Positions 1 through 11,106 of a stretch of DNA of 64,000 bases are shown here, piece after piece. Every line of letters begins with the position of its first letter. Within the stretch, counting starts at the first letter, position 1. Origin of the DNA: Pisaster brevispinus (lineage: Eukaryota; Echinodermata; Asteroidea; Forcipulatida; Asteriidae); NCBI GenBank assembly GCA_023634235.1, contig JAMKCF010000002.1, positions 16,673,091 through 16,737,090 on the forward strand. Direction: 5' to 3'. A program made the translations under genes and the position numbers. Under the pieces are notes generated by a model. It saw nothing but the letters and a program-made list of their open reading frames with translations, was not told the DNA's origin and made no database searches.

Positions 1-310
1 GAATTGAAGACTTGGTCACACACAACATAATAACTTATCTTCAAAAAAAAAAGCAAACTGTTCTACTTGTGACTTGGTAGACAGGTTGATTTACTGATAT
101 TGCATGTAGTCTGATATGCTCAGTGTGCGATCCATTCCATATTGAGACATGTCATTGACGACAGTATGGTGATTATGCTTGCAGTGTAGGAGCCAAAGCG
201 GTAGACTCCCTTTCCATGGAATGATGGGAGGGTGCTGGTTGCTTTAATGGCTACTGCGAGGCATACATACTCGTGCAGTGATAGTGAATTAACTTGTGTA
301 TCAACCAAGT
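1..310. repeat. diverged direct repeat, copy 1
   Basis: Begins GAATTGAAGACTTGG and is alignable over about 300 bases to 1581-1875: shared ACAGGTTGATTTACTGAT and GTGAATTAACTTGTGTATCA-type blocks with indels. It is an old dispersed or tandem duplication in the same intron; family unknown. Confidence 0.75.
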
Positions 311-962
311 ACTCAGTTTGTACAAACGAATCTAAAAGTAGACTAACAGACCTGGATTTAGGTTTTCAGTTGTGGTGGCATGGTTTTCACCAGGTGGGTG
401 AAAAGTGGTAGTCGCAACTGGCAAAGCAATTAATAGTTGAAACTTTAACACAAGTGCCACTAGTTGCCCAGACCTACAGCACAGATTAGAGTTGCCTTTC
501 ACATCATCATCATGAAGAAATAAATAGTTGGACAGTATATTTGTAATACTAAATATTAAGAACTTGTAGAAGAGTCAACTACAACATATATTGATAAAGA
601 GGAATGTTTGTGCACAAATTCAGTGATTTTATTGAGACTTGTTCAAGAAGATTACATACTGAGCTTATATCCAAGTTTATGATATTTTGGTCTGAAGAAA
701 AACCTTGTACAAATGTTCAACATAATGACTTTAAATGGGTCTTCATTTTCTAAAAGAGTCTCACTGGCTATTGCAAAACTCTCAATTTCAACATCTTTCG
801 GGGGGCCTGAATACTTGGATGGCCTTTGGGTCATTGTGAATTGATCTACACATGATGTTACATGCTGAAGTTCAAAGTATATTTTTAGAGATCATGTAAG
901 CATGAGAGGACTGTCAACCCCCCCCCCCCCATGTCAGTTTGTGGCTGGTGGGGTTCATGGGT

Positions 963-1152
963 GCATGCCTGGCTGGGTACATGCCTGGCTGGGTACATGC
1001 CTGGCTGGGTACATGCCTGGCTGGGTACATGCCTGGCTGGGTACATGCCTGGCTGGGTACATGCCTGGCTGGGTACATGCCTGGCTGGGTACATGCCTGG
1101 CTGGGTACATGCCTGGCTGGGTACATGCCTGGCTGGGTACATGCCTGGCTGG
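963..1152. repeat. 16-bp minisatellite, about 12 copies
   Basis: Unit acatgcctggctgggt repeated almost without error. Because 16 is not a multiple of three, the array is open in several frames on both strands and yields spurious reading frames. Confidence 0.95.
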
Positions 1153-1580
1153 CACTGCGTGGAAAACATGGTGTTGTATTATCAAAGGAGTAATCCATAT
1201 TGATACTTTATTGACATTCATAACTACTCGCACTATTAACACTAAACCTGTTTATTAATACAAATGAGCATGCGCGGTGCGATGATTGTGTTTAACTATA
1301 CAGATGAGCATGCGCGGTTAGACAGGGTTGTAGGTCGTGTGTATGTTAATTTGTGTAAGGAGGTATGGCGTGGCACACAGTTGCAGCAAAAGGCAGATTT
1401 GTCAGTGATGATTTTCCAGAAAAACATATTTTGGTGTGTCCTTGAGCATGAAAATAAAATTAACTTTGAAGGGATTTAATATACAAGTTATTGTAGTATT
1501 TTTGTTTCTGCTCTGGGGAATACTTTGATGGTTTTGGGGGCCAAGAAAATTGCAGTCACTGTGACTGCAGCGCTGTGTGG

Positions 1581-1875
1581 AATTGAAGACTTGGTTGCTT
1601 ACAGCATAACAAATTACTACGCTAAAAACACAAACCGTTGAATTGTGTCTTGGTATACAGGTTGATTTACTGATCCTGCAACAATGATAGTTTCAGTGTG
1701 GTTCACATTGAGTCATGTCAATGACATCAGTATGTTGTTCAGGCTTGTAGTGAGGGTCAATGCTTGAGGCTTCCCTCTCCACTTAAGGTGGGAGGGTTCC
1801 TTTAGCATTTGGCCTGTGCAAGTCACTACACGTACTTTTGCAGTGAGAATGAATTAACTTGTGTATCACACCAAT
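1581..1875. repeat. diverged direct repeat, copy 2
   Basis: Second copy of the 1-310 repeat, same orientation, spacing 1580 bases. Confidence 0.75.
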
Positions 1876-2415
1876 GAGACGGTTTTGACATACAATTATA
1901 AAAGTAGATAAACATGCTTGGAGTTTCATCTTTGAGAGGACAAGGCCATTTTTCAAAGGGCAACAATCCATTGGAAAATCTTAAAGTCTATGGGAAATTT
2001 GGGAAGAAAATATGTATTTTTTACTTGTACTTGAAGATAAAGAGTATTACTTAGTTTTACCCAAAATGCATGGAGATAGATTTATAATTGTTTCTAGTCA
2101 GGGCATTCCCTCGTATTCTTCATATTCTAAGTTGCTTAGATCATTTTATTTCTAATTTAGGCCTATTGGTATACTTGTAAAGAGCCATGAGCACAGGAGA
2201 TGTGCGCTATAGAAATAAAGTTTATTATTATTATTATTTAATATGTGGCTATAGGGACTTTTCAAATGGATTTTTTTTTTGTTTTTGCAAATTTCTTTTA
2301 AAGAATTGTCTATAATTACATTCCCGTCCAACATTTTGGTTTTACCATGTTTACTGACAATCTTGTAATAAGCGCCTCACAACAATTTGTTCTTCTCTTT
2401 TCTTCTTCTTTGCAG

Positions 2416-2604
2416 CAAATGTACTTGGCATATGTTCGCAACTCTAAGTTCACATCGCCATCTACACTGCCTCTGATTAACTTTATGCAGCGTTCCTTGA
2501 CTGAGATGTTTGCATTTAACACTCAGTTGGCGTACCAGCATGGGTTTGTGTACATCAGACAGCTTGCAATTCATCTACGCAATGCAATCACAGTGAAAAA
2601 GAAG
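2416..2604 (+). CDS. NOC2L: NOC2L exon (first in window)
   Basis: Preceded by a pyrimidine-rich tract and TTTGCAG, followed by GTATTG. It encodes 63 residues from QMYLAYVRN to VKKK and is in phase 0 at both ends. The reading frame stays open upstream of the acceptor, but family similarity stops exactly at the AG. Confidence 0.93.
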
Positions 2605-5600
2605 GTATTGTGTACACATGACTTAAGCACCTTGTTGTACACTGTCGGCAACAGGAAAAGTAGCTCTTGAGGGGACTGACCACTTCATTAATAGACCTAT
2701 TGTGGTCAACACTGAAACCCAATCTTAAGGATTCAGTCAGGAGGTCTGAGACCTTAACTTTGAGTCTGCTGACCAGTTTATTAATAGAACTGTAACCCTC
2801 AACAAACCTCCTAAAATTAAGGTCCTAGTTTCAGACCTTTTTGTTTATAAGGGTTCTCATTATCGGAAGACTGACATCTGCAATCCTGATTGTAATTAGC
2901 TGTTTCGCAGCATAGCGCAGCGAAACAGCTCTTGTTTTCGTTAAAGTTTTTTTTATTAGCTGTTTCGCAGCAAAGCGCAGCGAAACAGCTCTTGTTTTCG
3001 TTAAAGTTTTTTTTATTATTTTTTTTTTTTTTTTTATTTGTCAGTTTCAGTAAAAAAGGCTATTGACATAACGCACGTTCGTTCTAAGCGGCCTTTTGCA
3101 TAGTTCCTAAAGAGCAATTGCAATGAAACTTTCAGTGATGAAAGGCATTGGTGCAATAATGATTTTAAAACTAATGATGTCATGATGACGTCATCACCTG
3201 TCACGTGACGTCATCTTAAAGGTTTCTATTTTAAATATTTGAAAATCCATAACAAATCAGCCACAAGAGACCGTAGGTTTCTGTTTGCGGGATTGTATAG
3301 GGATATATTAGGTCTTCATTTTATTCAGTGTGCGTGACCTCACATGACCTCTACTTCCGGTCGAAACAGGAAGTGCCTCATAATTCAAAAGTGTAAATAG
3401 TTATGAAGTTGCTTTCAACGATGTTATTGTCTGGCAAGGGTGGGTAATTAAAAAAAATTACCGATGACGTCACAATACACAAGAGCGCCCTCTAGCGGCA
3501 GGTTGAAAACTGTTCAAAATGGACTTTTTGAAGATGTGTGTGGTGAAGTTTTGTGTATTCACTTCAAAATTTACACACATGTTGATCGTCGAGCAGCCAT
3601 CATATGTGTGAAATTTCAGATCGATGACGTCATCGGGGGTCACGTGACGCGTCATTAAGGGTGCCTTTTTTAAAGTCGTATATCTCCCTAAGTGTTAGTG
3701 CGATCATGTTGAAACTTGGTAGATTGTTGGATATTGGCAAGTTCTTGTAAATTCTTAAATGACGTCATGATGACGTCATCACATGATTTTTTATGATTTT
3801 TTGAAAAAGTTATGGCGAAACAGCTCGGCATTTGTGCACAAATGCAAAATGTCTAGTTTTTTTTCCTTTTTTTATTTGTCTGTTTCAGTAAAAAGAGCCA
3901 TTGAGATAACACACGTTCGTTCTAAGCGGCCTTTTGCATAGTTCCTAATGAGCAATTGCAATGAAACTTTCAGTGATGAAAGGCATTGGTGCAATAATGA
4001 TCCTAAAACAATGATGTCATGATGACGTCATCACCTGTCACGTGACGTCATTTTAAAGGTTTCTATTTTAAATATTTGAAAATCTGTAACAAATCAGCCA
4101 CAAGAGACCGTAGGTTTCTGTTTGTGGGATTGTATAGGGATAAGTTAGGTCTTCATTTTATTCAGTGTGCGTGACCTCACATGACCTCTACTTCCGGTCG
4201 AAACAGGAAGTGCCTCGTTATTCAAAAGTGTAAATAGTTATGAAGTTGCTTTTAACGATGTTAGTGTCTGGCAAGGGTGGGTAATTAAAAAAAATTACCG
4301 ATGACGTCACAATACACAAGAGCGCCCTCTACCGGCAGGTTGAAAACTGATCAAAATGGACTTTTTGAAGATGTGTGTGGTGAAGTTTTGTGTAATCACT
4401 TCAAAATTTACAAACATGTTGATCGTCAGGCAGCCATTATATGTGTGAAATTTCAGATCGATGACGTCATCGGGGGTCACGTGACGCGGCATTAAAGGTG
4501 CCTTTTTTAATGTTGTATATATCTCCCTAAGTGTTAGTGCGATCATGTTGAAACTTGGTAGGTTGTTGGATATTGGCAAGTTCTTGTAAATTCTGAAATG
4601 ATGTCATGATGACGTCATCACATGATTTTTTATGATTTTTTGAAAAAGTTATGGCGAAACAGCTCGGCATTTGTGCACAAATGCAATATGTCTAGTTGTT
4701 ATTGTTGTTGTTTGTTCTTTCCTCAGGATACTTACCAGTCTGTATACAACTGGCAGTACATCCATTGTCTGAATCTATGGTGCCGTGTGTTGGGAACACT
4801 ACATGCAGATGAGACCCTCCGTCCACTCATCTATCCCCTGGTTCAGACAGCCATCGGAGTTATCAAGTGCGGTTTGTTTCTTTGCTTGTTAAGCCAATCT
4901 CTCTCATACAAGTTTGTGATTATGAATTGCAGAAATTGTGATTCAAAACTGAAAAACTAGAAACCAGTGCTTTTTGTAGACATTGTGTAATCAGCGGTTA
5001 GCCTGGCCGGTTTCAGACACACGTCCTTGTGATTGCAAGTCCTGCAGTCTAACCACTTGACCATGGTGACAACATTTAGCTCCCAAAACGGATCAACTAT
5101 TCACTGGATTGTTGAGGCTTTCCCTTGGAATGAATCTGTGTTGTGTCGTAGGGAAGCCATCTTGCTTTTCTTCCATTAAGTTCAAACTGAGGTTGTACAG
5201 TCTGGTACCTGTTTGATGTGATGAGAATTTGAATTGTCATTGTTGCTATTGACTGCAGGGAATGCGACGTATATGTGGGAAGTTTTATAAAATTTTGATG
5301 TATTTTGCAACAGATTTCTCTGAGATTTTCTTATATAGAATACAAATTGAGACATTTTGTTGTCATCCTTTCTTTACTAGGCTGATCCCAGCTGCTCGCT
5401 ACTACCCTTTACGCTTCCAGGTCATCCGCTCACTCAATCTCCTCTCAGAAGCTACAGGGACGTTTATTCCACTCCTGCCATTCCTTCTTGAGGTGAGGTT
5501 TGGAAAACATCTTTGATGAACTCTCACATTGACAACATTAAGTATCAATAAGCACTGTATGCTCAAGACTTTCCAAGTCCTTTAGAATACAGCAACCTGG

Positions 5601-8600
5601 ATGGGATGTGAACCTGAGACCTTCCACAAGAACAGGTTTCTTTATCCTGCTCGCTATGCTTGCTCTTGTCAACCCAAATGTCTTGGCTTTTGTCAAAGTT
5701 GTCTGGAATCTCTCTGCCGCAAAATATTACAATCAACGATTTTAGAGGAAGGGTAACCATAGCCTTTTGAGAAACTATTATACTTGAATTTGGGAAAAGT
5801 AATTGTTAAAAATAAAACACAATCTTAAAAAGGACATGGAGGCTTATGACAAAAAAAACACTTGTCAGAGAGCGAGAAGTTTTATGTACTGCTAAAATAA
5901 ATATTTTCAGATTTTTGAGACGACCGACTTCAACAAAAAGCACACAAGCGTGTCCTTCAGACCTATGAACTTTGCTGTAATGCTGAAGGTTTCCAAGTCA
6001 CAGCTCAACGAACGTGGTTTCAAGGTAAGTACCTCTTCAGAATAAGATTTTGATGATTCTCTTTATATGAATAATTTTGTAACTATTTATTTCCTTTTGA
6101 TCAGTAGTCCCTCAAATAAGTGTTGTAACAACTTTCCATAGAGTTTTTAAAAGTTTGAATTTGTTGCTCTATTACTTTGTGACCTGAGCCTAGAAGTGGA
6201 CTTTAGTGAAAGCATGGGTGAAGAAACTGTCAATTCAAAGTGCATGCACAATGTAGAGTGTCGTGGCTAATAAGGTGTCTGGCGCATTGAACTCAAGTTC
6301 TGATGGCAGAGTCATTGGAGTGTCGGTTCAAATCCAGGTCTTGATACCTGTGTTCTTGAGAAGAAAAACAAATTCGCTATAATTGCTTCACAGTGCAATA
6401 TAGCCTCATTCCTATGATGGCCATTACTCATTACAAAGTCAACAAAACTCATGGAGTAACATTTCCATGGTAACTGATCCGGATGAGCTGGTGTTTATTT
6501 CCTCATTTCAAATCTTCACATATTTTGTTTCCCTTCATAGGATGGGCTGATTGATCAGCTGTATGATGTGATGTTGGAGCAACTCAACATACACAGCTAT
6601 TCTATTGGATTCCCGGAACTGGCATTTCCGGCGATATTGCAGGTACCCAAAGAGGAACTTTTTCCTTTTTTACTTTTATCCCAGTGTAAACGTTCTGGAT
6701 TTTTTCCTATCAAATAAATTTTACTAAAGTGAGACTGGAAGGGAAAAAAATAGTCTGGCCCCATTTTGGTGTGATGTCAACCAGTATTCTGTATTAGTAT
6801 CCCAGTCAGGGAACAAAGATGGTGGCTTACTGGTTAAGATGAATAGGCCGCTGTTGAGCATGGTCTATACCACACTCCAAAGCTATGTTGACTGTATGAA
6901 AGTAAGCCACAATGGGTTACTGGATCATCAATGAAAGCAAGACTTGTTTGCTTGTTTCTTTCATCCAGAGACTTTGAAGGTGTCAGCTAAGACCCTGTAG
7001 GCAGTCATGAAGCAGGGTATGAAGTTTAGTGGCTTATAAACTTCAGCTGAAGGCAAGGGTTAGAAAAACACCTGGGAATCAGTTTTCTTTTAGGGTTTGA
7101 CATTTCGATCTATTGTGATCTTTTTCTTTTTACAGTTGAAGTCGTTTCTGAAGAAGTGCAAGGTTGCCAATTACTGCAAGGTGATGAAAGGTCTCCTTGA
7201 GAAGGTCCAGGAGACGTGCAAAGAGGTGACCAAACAGAGAGACTCAGTGGCCTTTGGTATTACCAATGATGCAGCTGTGGTAAGTCAAGAATTCTTTACT
7301 GTCTTTGAATCAAGATAAGGTACATTATTAGACATGTTGGCAAAACGGTTCATTGTAGTCTCTCTGAATCAAGATAAGGTATTGATGTTGGTAGCAAGAC
7401 GTACAATCATTCTTTTCTTTACAGAAAGCTTGGGAGAACAAGTTGAAGACACAAGGCACGACTCTGAGCAAACATTACGAAACCTACAAGAAGCTGAGAG
7501 AGAGAGAGTTGAGACATGAGGAAGCTGGCAAAGAAAGGGTAAGACTCCCCGTAATAGTAGTTTTTTATATCCTTGTTTTTAGTTGCTGTGAATGTAATTG
7601 TCTAGCTACAGACTCTTCACTATAGATTTGGTTTATACTTAGCAGACATAGAGCTTAATTGTGCCAAGGGCAAGATCGCCTTTCATTGTGCAAAGGGCAC
7701 TTCCATTGGAAAATGAAAGAGCACCAAGGCCAAGACCAGGGCCTTTGGTGTAATACAAGTTGTGGCACAGCTACTGTCTTCATAATTTGTTGGTACTGAA
7801 GGGGTCAAGACTGTAGGCCAGTGTGTGGTTTGAGAACATTACGTTTTGATAGAAATCAGAAAATATTGACCTAAAAAATGATCTGTGTAAATTTGACAGA
7901 AGTATCACTCACATTTCAGTTTATTGTTGAATATAAAGAGACTTTCAGCATCAAGAATATAAAATGTCCAACAGTCAAAAGAAAAAACTGCTTCAGGGTT
8001 ATCAAGACTATGTTCTCTTTTTACAATTAGATGCAAGATGACATCCCAACACTTAAAAAGAAGCAACTTGAGAAGAAGGAAGAAGATAAGAGAGAGTTTG
8101 GTGAACTCTTTGACGAAGACAGCGACTCTGAGGATGACATTCTGGTCCGTGCTGAGAGGAAGAAAGAACGCTATACGGCGAGCAAGAGGGGGAGAAGAAG
8201 ACAAAGGAAGGGCGAAGATGATGAAGATAGTGATAGCCTTGATGATGATGATGATGATGATGTTGAAGGGGATTACCAAGATGATGATGATGAAGATGAC
8301 CCTGATGCCGACCTGGAGGAAGAGGAGGGGGAGGAGGAGGTCAAGCCAGCCAAGGTCAATCCAATGTCAAAAGTCAAAGGTAAAATCAAGGTCATGGAAG
8401 AGGGAGAAGACAAGGAGGACATTGTGCAGGATTTTAACTTCTGGTCCGATGACGAAGAGGAGACGACAGAACCAAAGAGGAAAAAGAAGAAGTTAGAAAA
8501 GAAAAAGACAAACACTGGTAAACAGAAACGGAAATTTGATGGGATGAAAAGGATGAAGCCATCGATGAAAGGGAACAAAAACAAAATGGGCAAGGGAGTC

Positions 8601-8615
8601 AAATCAAGGCATTGA
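2416..8615 (+). CDS. NOC2L: NOC2L, nucleolar complex protein 2 homolog (3' part, 8 exons)
   Basis: The joined exons encode 499 residues ending in a natural stop; about the first 300 residues expected for the family lie upstream of the window. Similarity to animal NOC2L is continuous: [75 protein letters not shown] and AWENKL all sit in the helical-repeat Noc2 domain. The last exon (residues 306-499 of this part) is low complexity: an Asp/Glu-rich block with a GAT microsatellite, then Lys/Arg clusters typical of nucleolar targeting. Known role of the family: Noc2 pairs with Noc1 or Noc3 in pre-60S ribosome assembly and export; vertebrate NOC2L (NIR) also inhibits histone acetylation. All seven introns are GT-AG and phases agree. 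The gene faces SAMD11 tail to tail. Confidence 0.95.
2895..3014. repeat. 60-bp tandem pair containing a hairpin
   Basis: Two 60-base copies, nearly identical. Each holds an inverted repeat with arms agctgtttcgc and gcgaaacagct. The same arm recurs at the far end of the following 840-bp repeats (3814-3825 and 4654-4665). Confidence 0.85.
3023..4698. repeat. tandem pair of about 840-bp repeats in NOC2L intron
   Basis: Copy 1 (about 3023-3860) and copy 2 (about 3861-4698) are roughly 95% alike by eye. Each ends in a GCGAAACAGCT arm plus the 18-base palindrome gcatttgtgcacaaatgc. Together they contain about eleven TGACGTCA octamers and several CACGTG cores. This looks like a non-autonomous, inverted-repeat-bounded element duplicated in place; no protein was found in it. 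Confidence 0.8.
4727..4866 (+). CDS. NOC2L: NOC2L exon
   Basis: Acceptor TTTCCTCAG; donor GTGCGG. It encodes [14 protein letters not shown] onward to GVIK. The nearby alternative GT (GTTTGT, four bases on) would put a stop into the next exon, so the GTGCGG donor is chosen; the Lys codon is split AA|G. Confidence 0.93.
4995..5075 (-). repeat. tRNA-derived SINE fragment
   Basis: Read on the - strand, ATGGTCAAGTGGTTAGACT resembles a pol III A box and GTGTCTGAAACC a degenerate B box, in a tRNA Leu/Ser-like layout. No intact cloverleaf was seen, so it is called a SINE remnant. Confidence 0.5.
5381..5492 (+). CDS. NOC2L: NOC2L exon
   Basis: Acceptor CTTTACTAG; donor GTGAGG. It encodes [20 protein letters not shown] through LLPFLLE and ends in phase 0. 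Confidence 0.93.
5911..6024 (+). CDS. NOC2L: NOC2L exon
   Basis: Acceptor TATTTTCAG; donor GTAAGT. It encodes 38 residues ([10 protein letters not shown] to NERGFK) with the family's conserved P-x-NF motif ([10 protein letters not shown]). Confidence 0.93.
6259..6480 (+). repeat. tRNA-derived SINE
   Basis: GTCGTGGCTAATAAGGTGTC followed by the B-box-like GGTTCAAATCC (6324-6334), then an AT-rich tail. It lies within a NOC2L intron. Probably a pol III SINE, not a functional tRNA. Confidence 0.5.
6541..6642 (+). CDS. NOC2L: NOC2L exon
   Basis: Acceptor CCCTTCATAG; donor GTACCC. It encodes 34 residues ([10 protein letters not shown] to FPAILQ), including the conserved SIGFPEL segment. Phase 0 at both ends. 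Confidence 0.92.
7136..7279 (+). CDS. NOC2L: NOC2L exon
   Basis: Acceptor TTTTTACAG; donor GTAAGT. It encodes 48 residues ([14 protein letters not shown] to NDAAV), the last strongly conserved block of the Noc2 domain. Confidence 0.93.
7425..7538 (+). CDS. NOC2L: NOC2L exon
   Basis: Acceptor CTTTACAG; donor GTAAGA. It encodes 38 residues ([12 protein letters not shown] to EAGKER), matching the family's AWE...YYxxWRKLRDRE region. Confidence 0.92.
8031..8615 (+). CDS. NOC2L: NOC2L terminal exon with acidic and basic tail
   Basis: Acceptor TTACAATTAG; the exon opens with ATG CAA GAT in phase 0 (an internal Met, not a start) and ends at TGA 8613-8615. It has 194 codons: a charged linker, an Asp/Glu-rich stretch holding seven GAT codons in a row (8241-8261), then a Lys-rich tail ([11 protein letters not shown]) fit for nucleolar localisation. 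Family members share the charged tail but not its exact sequence. Confidence 0.9.
   Translation: MQDDIPTLKKKQLEKKEEDKREFGELFDEDSDSEDDILVRAERKKERYTASKRGRRRQRKGEDDEDSDSLDDDDDDDVEGDYQDDDDEDDPDADLEEEEGEEEVKPAKVNPMSKVKGKIKVMEEGEDKEDIVQDFNFWSDDEEETTEPKRKKKKLEKKKTNTGKQKRKFDGMKRMKPSMKGNKNKMGKGVKSRH
8241..8261 (+). repeat. coding (GAT)7 microsatellite in NOC2L
   Basis: Seven GAT codons in a row encode part of a poly-Asp run. The repeat is a whole multiple of three, so length changes would keep the frame. Confidence 0.9.
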
Positions 8616-9688
8616 ATATAGCAGAAAGATACTTTTGTTCTGTATTTGACCAATGAAAAAAAAATGGGGGGGGGTAATTATTCATCTGTTGCTATGGATC
8701 ACTACTTTAGAGTTTACCCCTTTATAACAAGTAATCTCTCTTAAATACTATAAGATTTGTTTTCTTTTTTCAGTTTCTTTATTCAAGTTGAACCTTAAGA
8801 GTAGTTTCTAATATACAGTAGTAGGCATCCCGAGTGTAAAATTGTTTCAAAAAATGTATTAAGTAGTTACCAAAAGCATTCTGCTAATAATATTTTGTTT
8901 ATTCCATACTGTAAGGCACCTTTGGTCTGTAGGAATGAACAGGCACAAAACATCAGCAGTTTATTAAAATCTTGCATATTATACTTAAATACATTGAAAG
9001 TAATGATTTTTAATGACTAATATCAGAGTAAGTCGAAGTGCATTAACCAATACTTCATAAAAACACTCCCCTATATTTAAATGGTTGTATCCATTGACCC
9101 CCACTGACTTCAGTCTGTCTGATCATCACAATAGCCATGTTACCATTAATGTATGGTTCCAAAAGTTTGAACTGACCAGACCGTTTTGTTTACAAGACCA
9201 GAACTACAATATTAAAGTGAAGTATTATTGTTCAGTATAAAACACAAAATCACCACTAGTCCAGTCGTGAGTTTACTGGCCCGGAGCTAAAATCAGTGGC
9301 CTCAGGCCTGTGGTCCAGTGTAAATTTACGACCTTGTTGCATAATAATTGTTGATAGGACAAGGTCAAATCTCTCAGATATAGCACAAAACAATGGATTG
9401 AGATTCAATCTTGTCGCATGAAGTAATTTGTTTACTACAAGTGTGCAAGATATTGCTGTTTAACCCAATTTGGTTACCACCTTGTTTCATCGGCGCTAAT
9501 GATAAGAATGTGATGAGCAAAATAAATCCGTTTTTTGTCCCTCATAAATATTACTGCTTTGACTTGTTTTGTGTATAAAATTAAATATAACCCCCCCCCC
9601 ACTTATTTGTGTCATAAATAAAACAAGAGTAATACCTGAAAATGATTAACAAATTTGCAAATTGCACTTAAGTATAAAAAATGACGTG

Positions 9689-9910
9689 GGCCCAATTTCA
9701 TGGCTCTGCTTACTGCCGAATTCTGCGCTTACGGTCGCCATTCTCTGCTTATTTTGTAAGTGCCGAATTTCTGCGCTAGCTGTGTAAGCAAAAAATGCCT
9801 AGTTAATTTCCCTGCTAACCCGGTAAATACGCTTGGCGTAAGCGTGAAACTCCCTGCTTCCATAATCCCTGATGCTTTGCTTACGGTAAGCAGAGCCATG
9901 AAACCGGGCA
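9689..9910. repeat. foldback MITE-like element, 'CATGGCTCTGCTTAC' family
   Basis: Terminal inverted repeats: cccaatttcatggctctgct on the left and gtaagcagagccatgaaac on the right, about 220 bases apart; the interior repeats the 'ctgcgcttacg' word. Diverged relatives occur at about 38130-38235, 48300-48475, 59336-59376 and 62575-62760. Confidence 0.8.
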
Positions 9911-10274
9911 CTCTTCATGAGAGTAAAAAACACCAACATCAACACTTAAAACAAATCATTGGAATTTCATTACAAAAAAATCTTGAGCAATAAAAATAGA
10001 TCCCAAAGTGAGATGCCTCATTTTGAGGCACAAATTGGTGTGCTCATTGTATATCCGATTGTAAAAAATACCACAACATGAACAAACTGGAAAAAATTGC
10101 ATAATGGAGGATTGCATGTTCCATGATGAATGGTGAGCTCTTCAGGGTGAACTCTTGACCCCATTTCCACACTATCACGACAATTCCCAAGATAAAAAAA
10201 CACGGTCATTTCATCTCCATATTTGTTTAAGACTGAATGCAATTTCCAGGAAAAAAAACCCACACAGTGCGCTA

Positions 10275-10541
10275 AACCTGGGTTGATCCAACCCTGGGTT
10301 GATCCAACCCTGGGTTGATCCAACCCTGGGTTGATCCAACCCTGGGTTGATCCAACCCTGGGTTGATCCAACCCTGGGTTGATCCAACCCTGGGTTGATC
10401 CAACCCTGGGTTGATCCAACCCTGGGTTGATCCAACCCTGGGTTGATCCAACCCTGGGTTGATCCAACCCTGGGTTGATCCAACCCTGGGTTGATCCAAC
10501 CCTGGGTTGATCCAACCCTGGGTTGATCCAACCCTGGGTTT
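10275..10541. repeat. 16-bp minisatellite, about 16.5 copies
   Basis: Unit ggttgatccaaccctg, near perfect. Each unit contains the inverted repeat gggttg-atc-caaccc, so single strands could form a row of small hairpins. Gives false open frames on the - strand. Confidence 0.95.
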
Positions 10542-10875
10542 ATCTTGCTTCAACCCAAGTAGGGGGAAGTGTTTTCCAAAGTTTGCCAGGGCTAGCAACT
10601 TAAGTATGAAAAGACTGACAGCATTTTCGTGGGAAATTGGCTTAGTGTGAAAGGGGTTTTGGTGTGTGTTTTGAATCATCTGAGTTCCAAAACGACATGA
10701 ACTAGGAAGCTTACGATTTCTTAAAATATCAAAACCATTAAAGCTACACCAGCTGTCATGAGTCAAACCATGAGAAATGGACAAAAGCGGCTTGTACCAA
10801 GACTAGTTTGACCTTTCACCTCAGCATTTCCCCCAGCTCCGCAATATTAACAGTTAGCACCAAGTAATCTGTAGC

Positions 10876-11106
10876 ACCATGCTTTTTTCTATTTTACACC
10901 AACAGCACCATGCTGTTTGCTCCAATCAAACAGACCCATGCAGTACATGTTCCATTTTACACCAACAGCGCCTTGCTGTGCATGTTCCATTTTACACCAA
11001 CAGCACCATGCTGTACATGTTCCGTTCTACATCAACAGTGCCATGCTGTACATGTTCCATTTTACACCAACTGCACCATGCTGTACATGTTCCATTTTAC
11101 ATCAAT
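10876..11106. repeat. 35-bp minisatellite, about 6 copies
   Basis: Degenerate units sharing ccatgctgtacatgttcc and ttttacaccaac. It yields overlapping open frames that are not genes. Confidence 0.85.

Larger units (their letters stand above)
1..2415 (+). other. NOC2L: NOC2L intron sequence (5' exons outside window)
   Basis: No exon of the family was recognised here. It holds a diverged repeat pair (1-310 and 1581-1875), a 16-bp minisatellite, poly-C, and a SINE-like tail ending in TTATTATTATT (2170-2239). Confidence 0.6.

Noticed and set aside
902..1258. Open frames of about 90-118 codons on both strands
   Set aside because: They are produced by the 16-bp minisatellite, which is open in several frames.
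3464..4579. Paired 61-90 codon frames in both 840-bp copies
   Set aside because: Repeated only because the DNA is duplicated; the frames are interrupted differently and have no known domain.
10018..10784. - strand frames of 106-170 codons rich in DQPRVGSTQGWI
   Set aside because: Translation of the second 16-bp minisatellite; no splice or start support.
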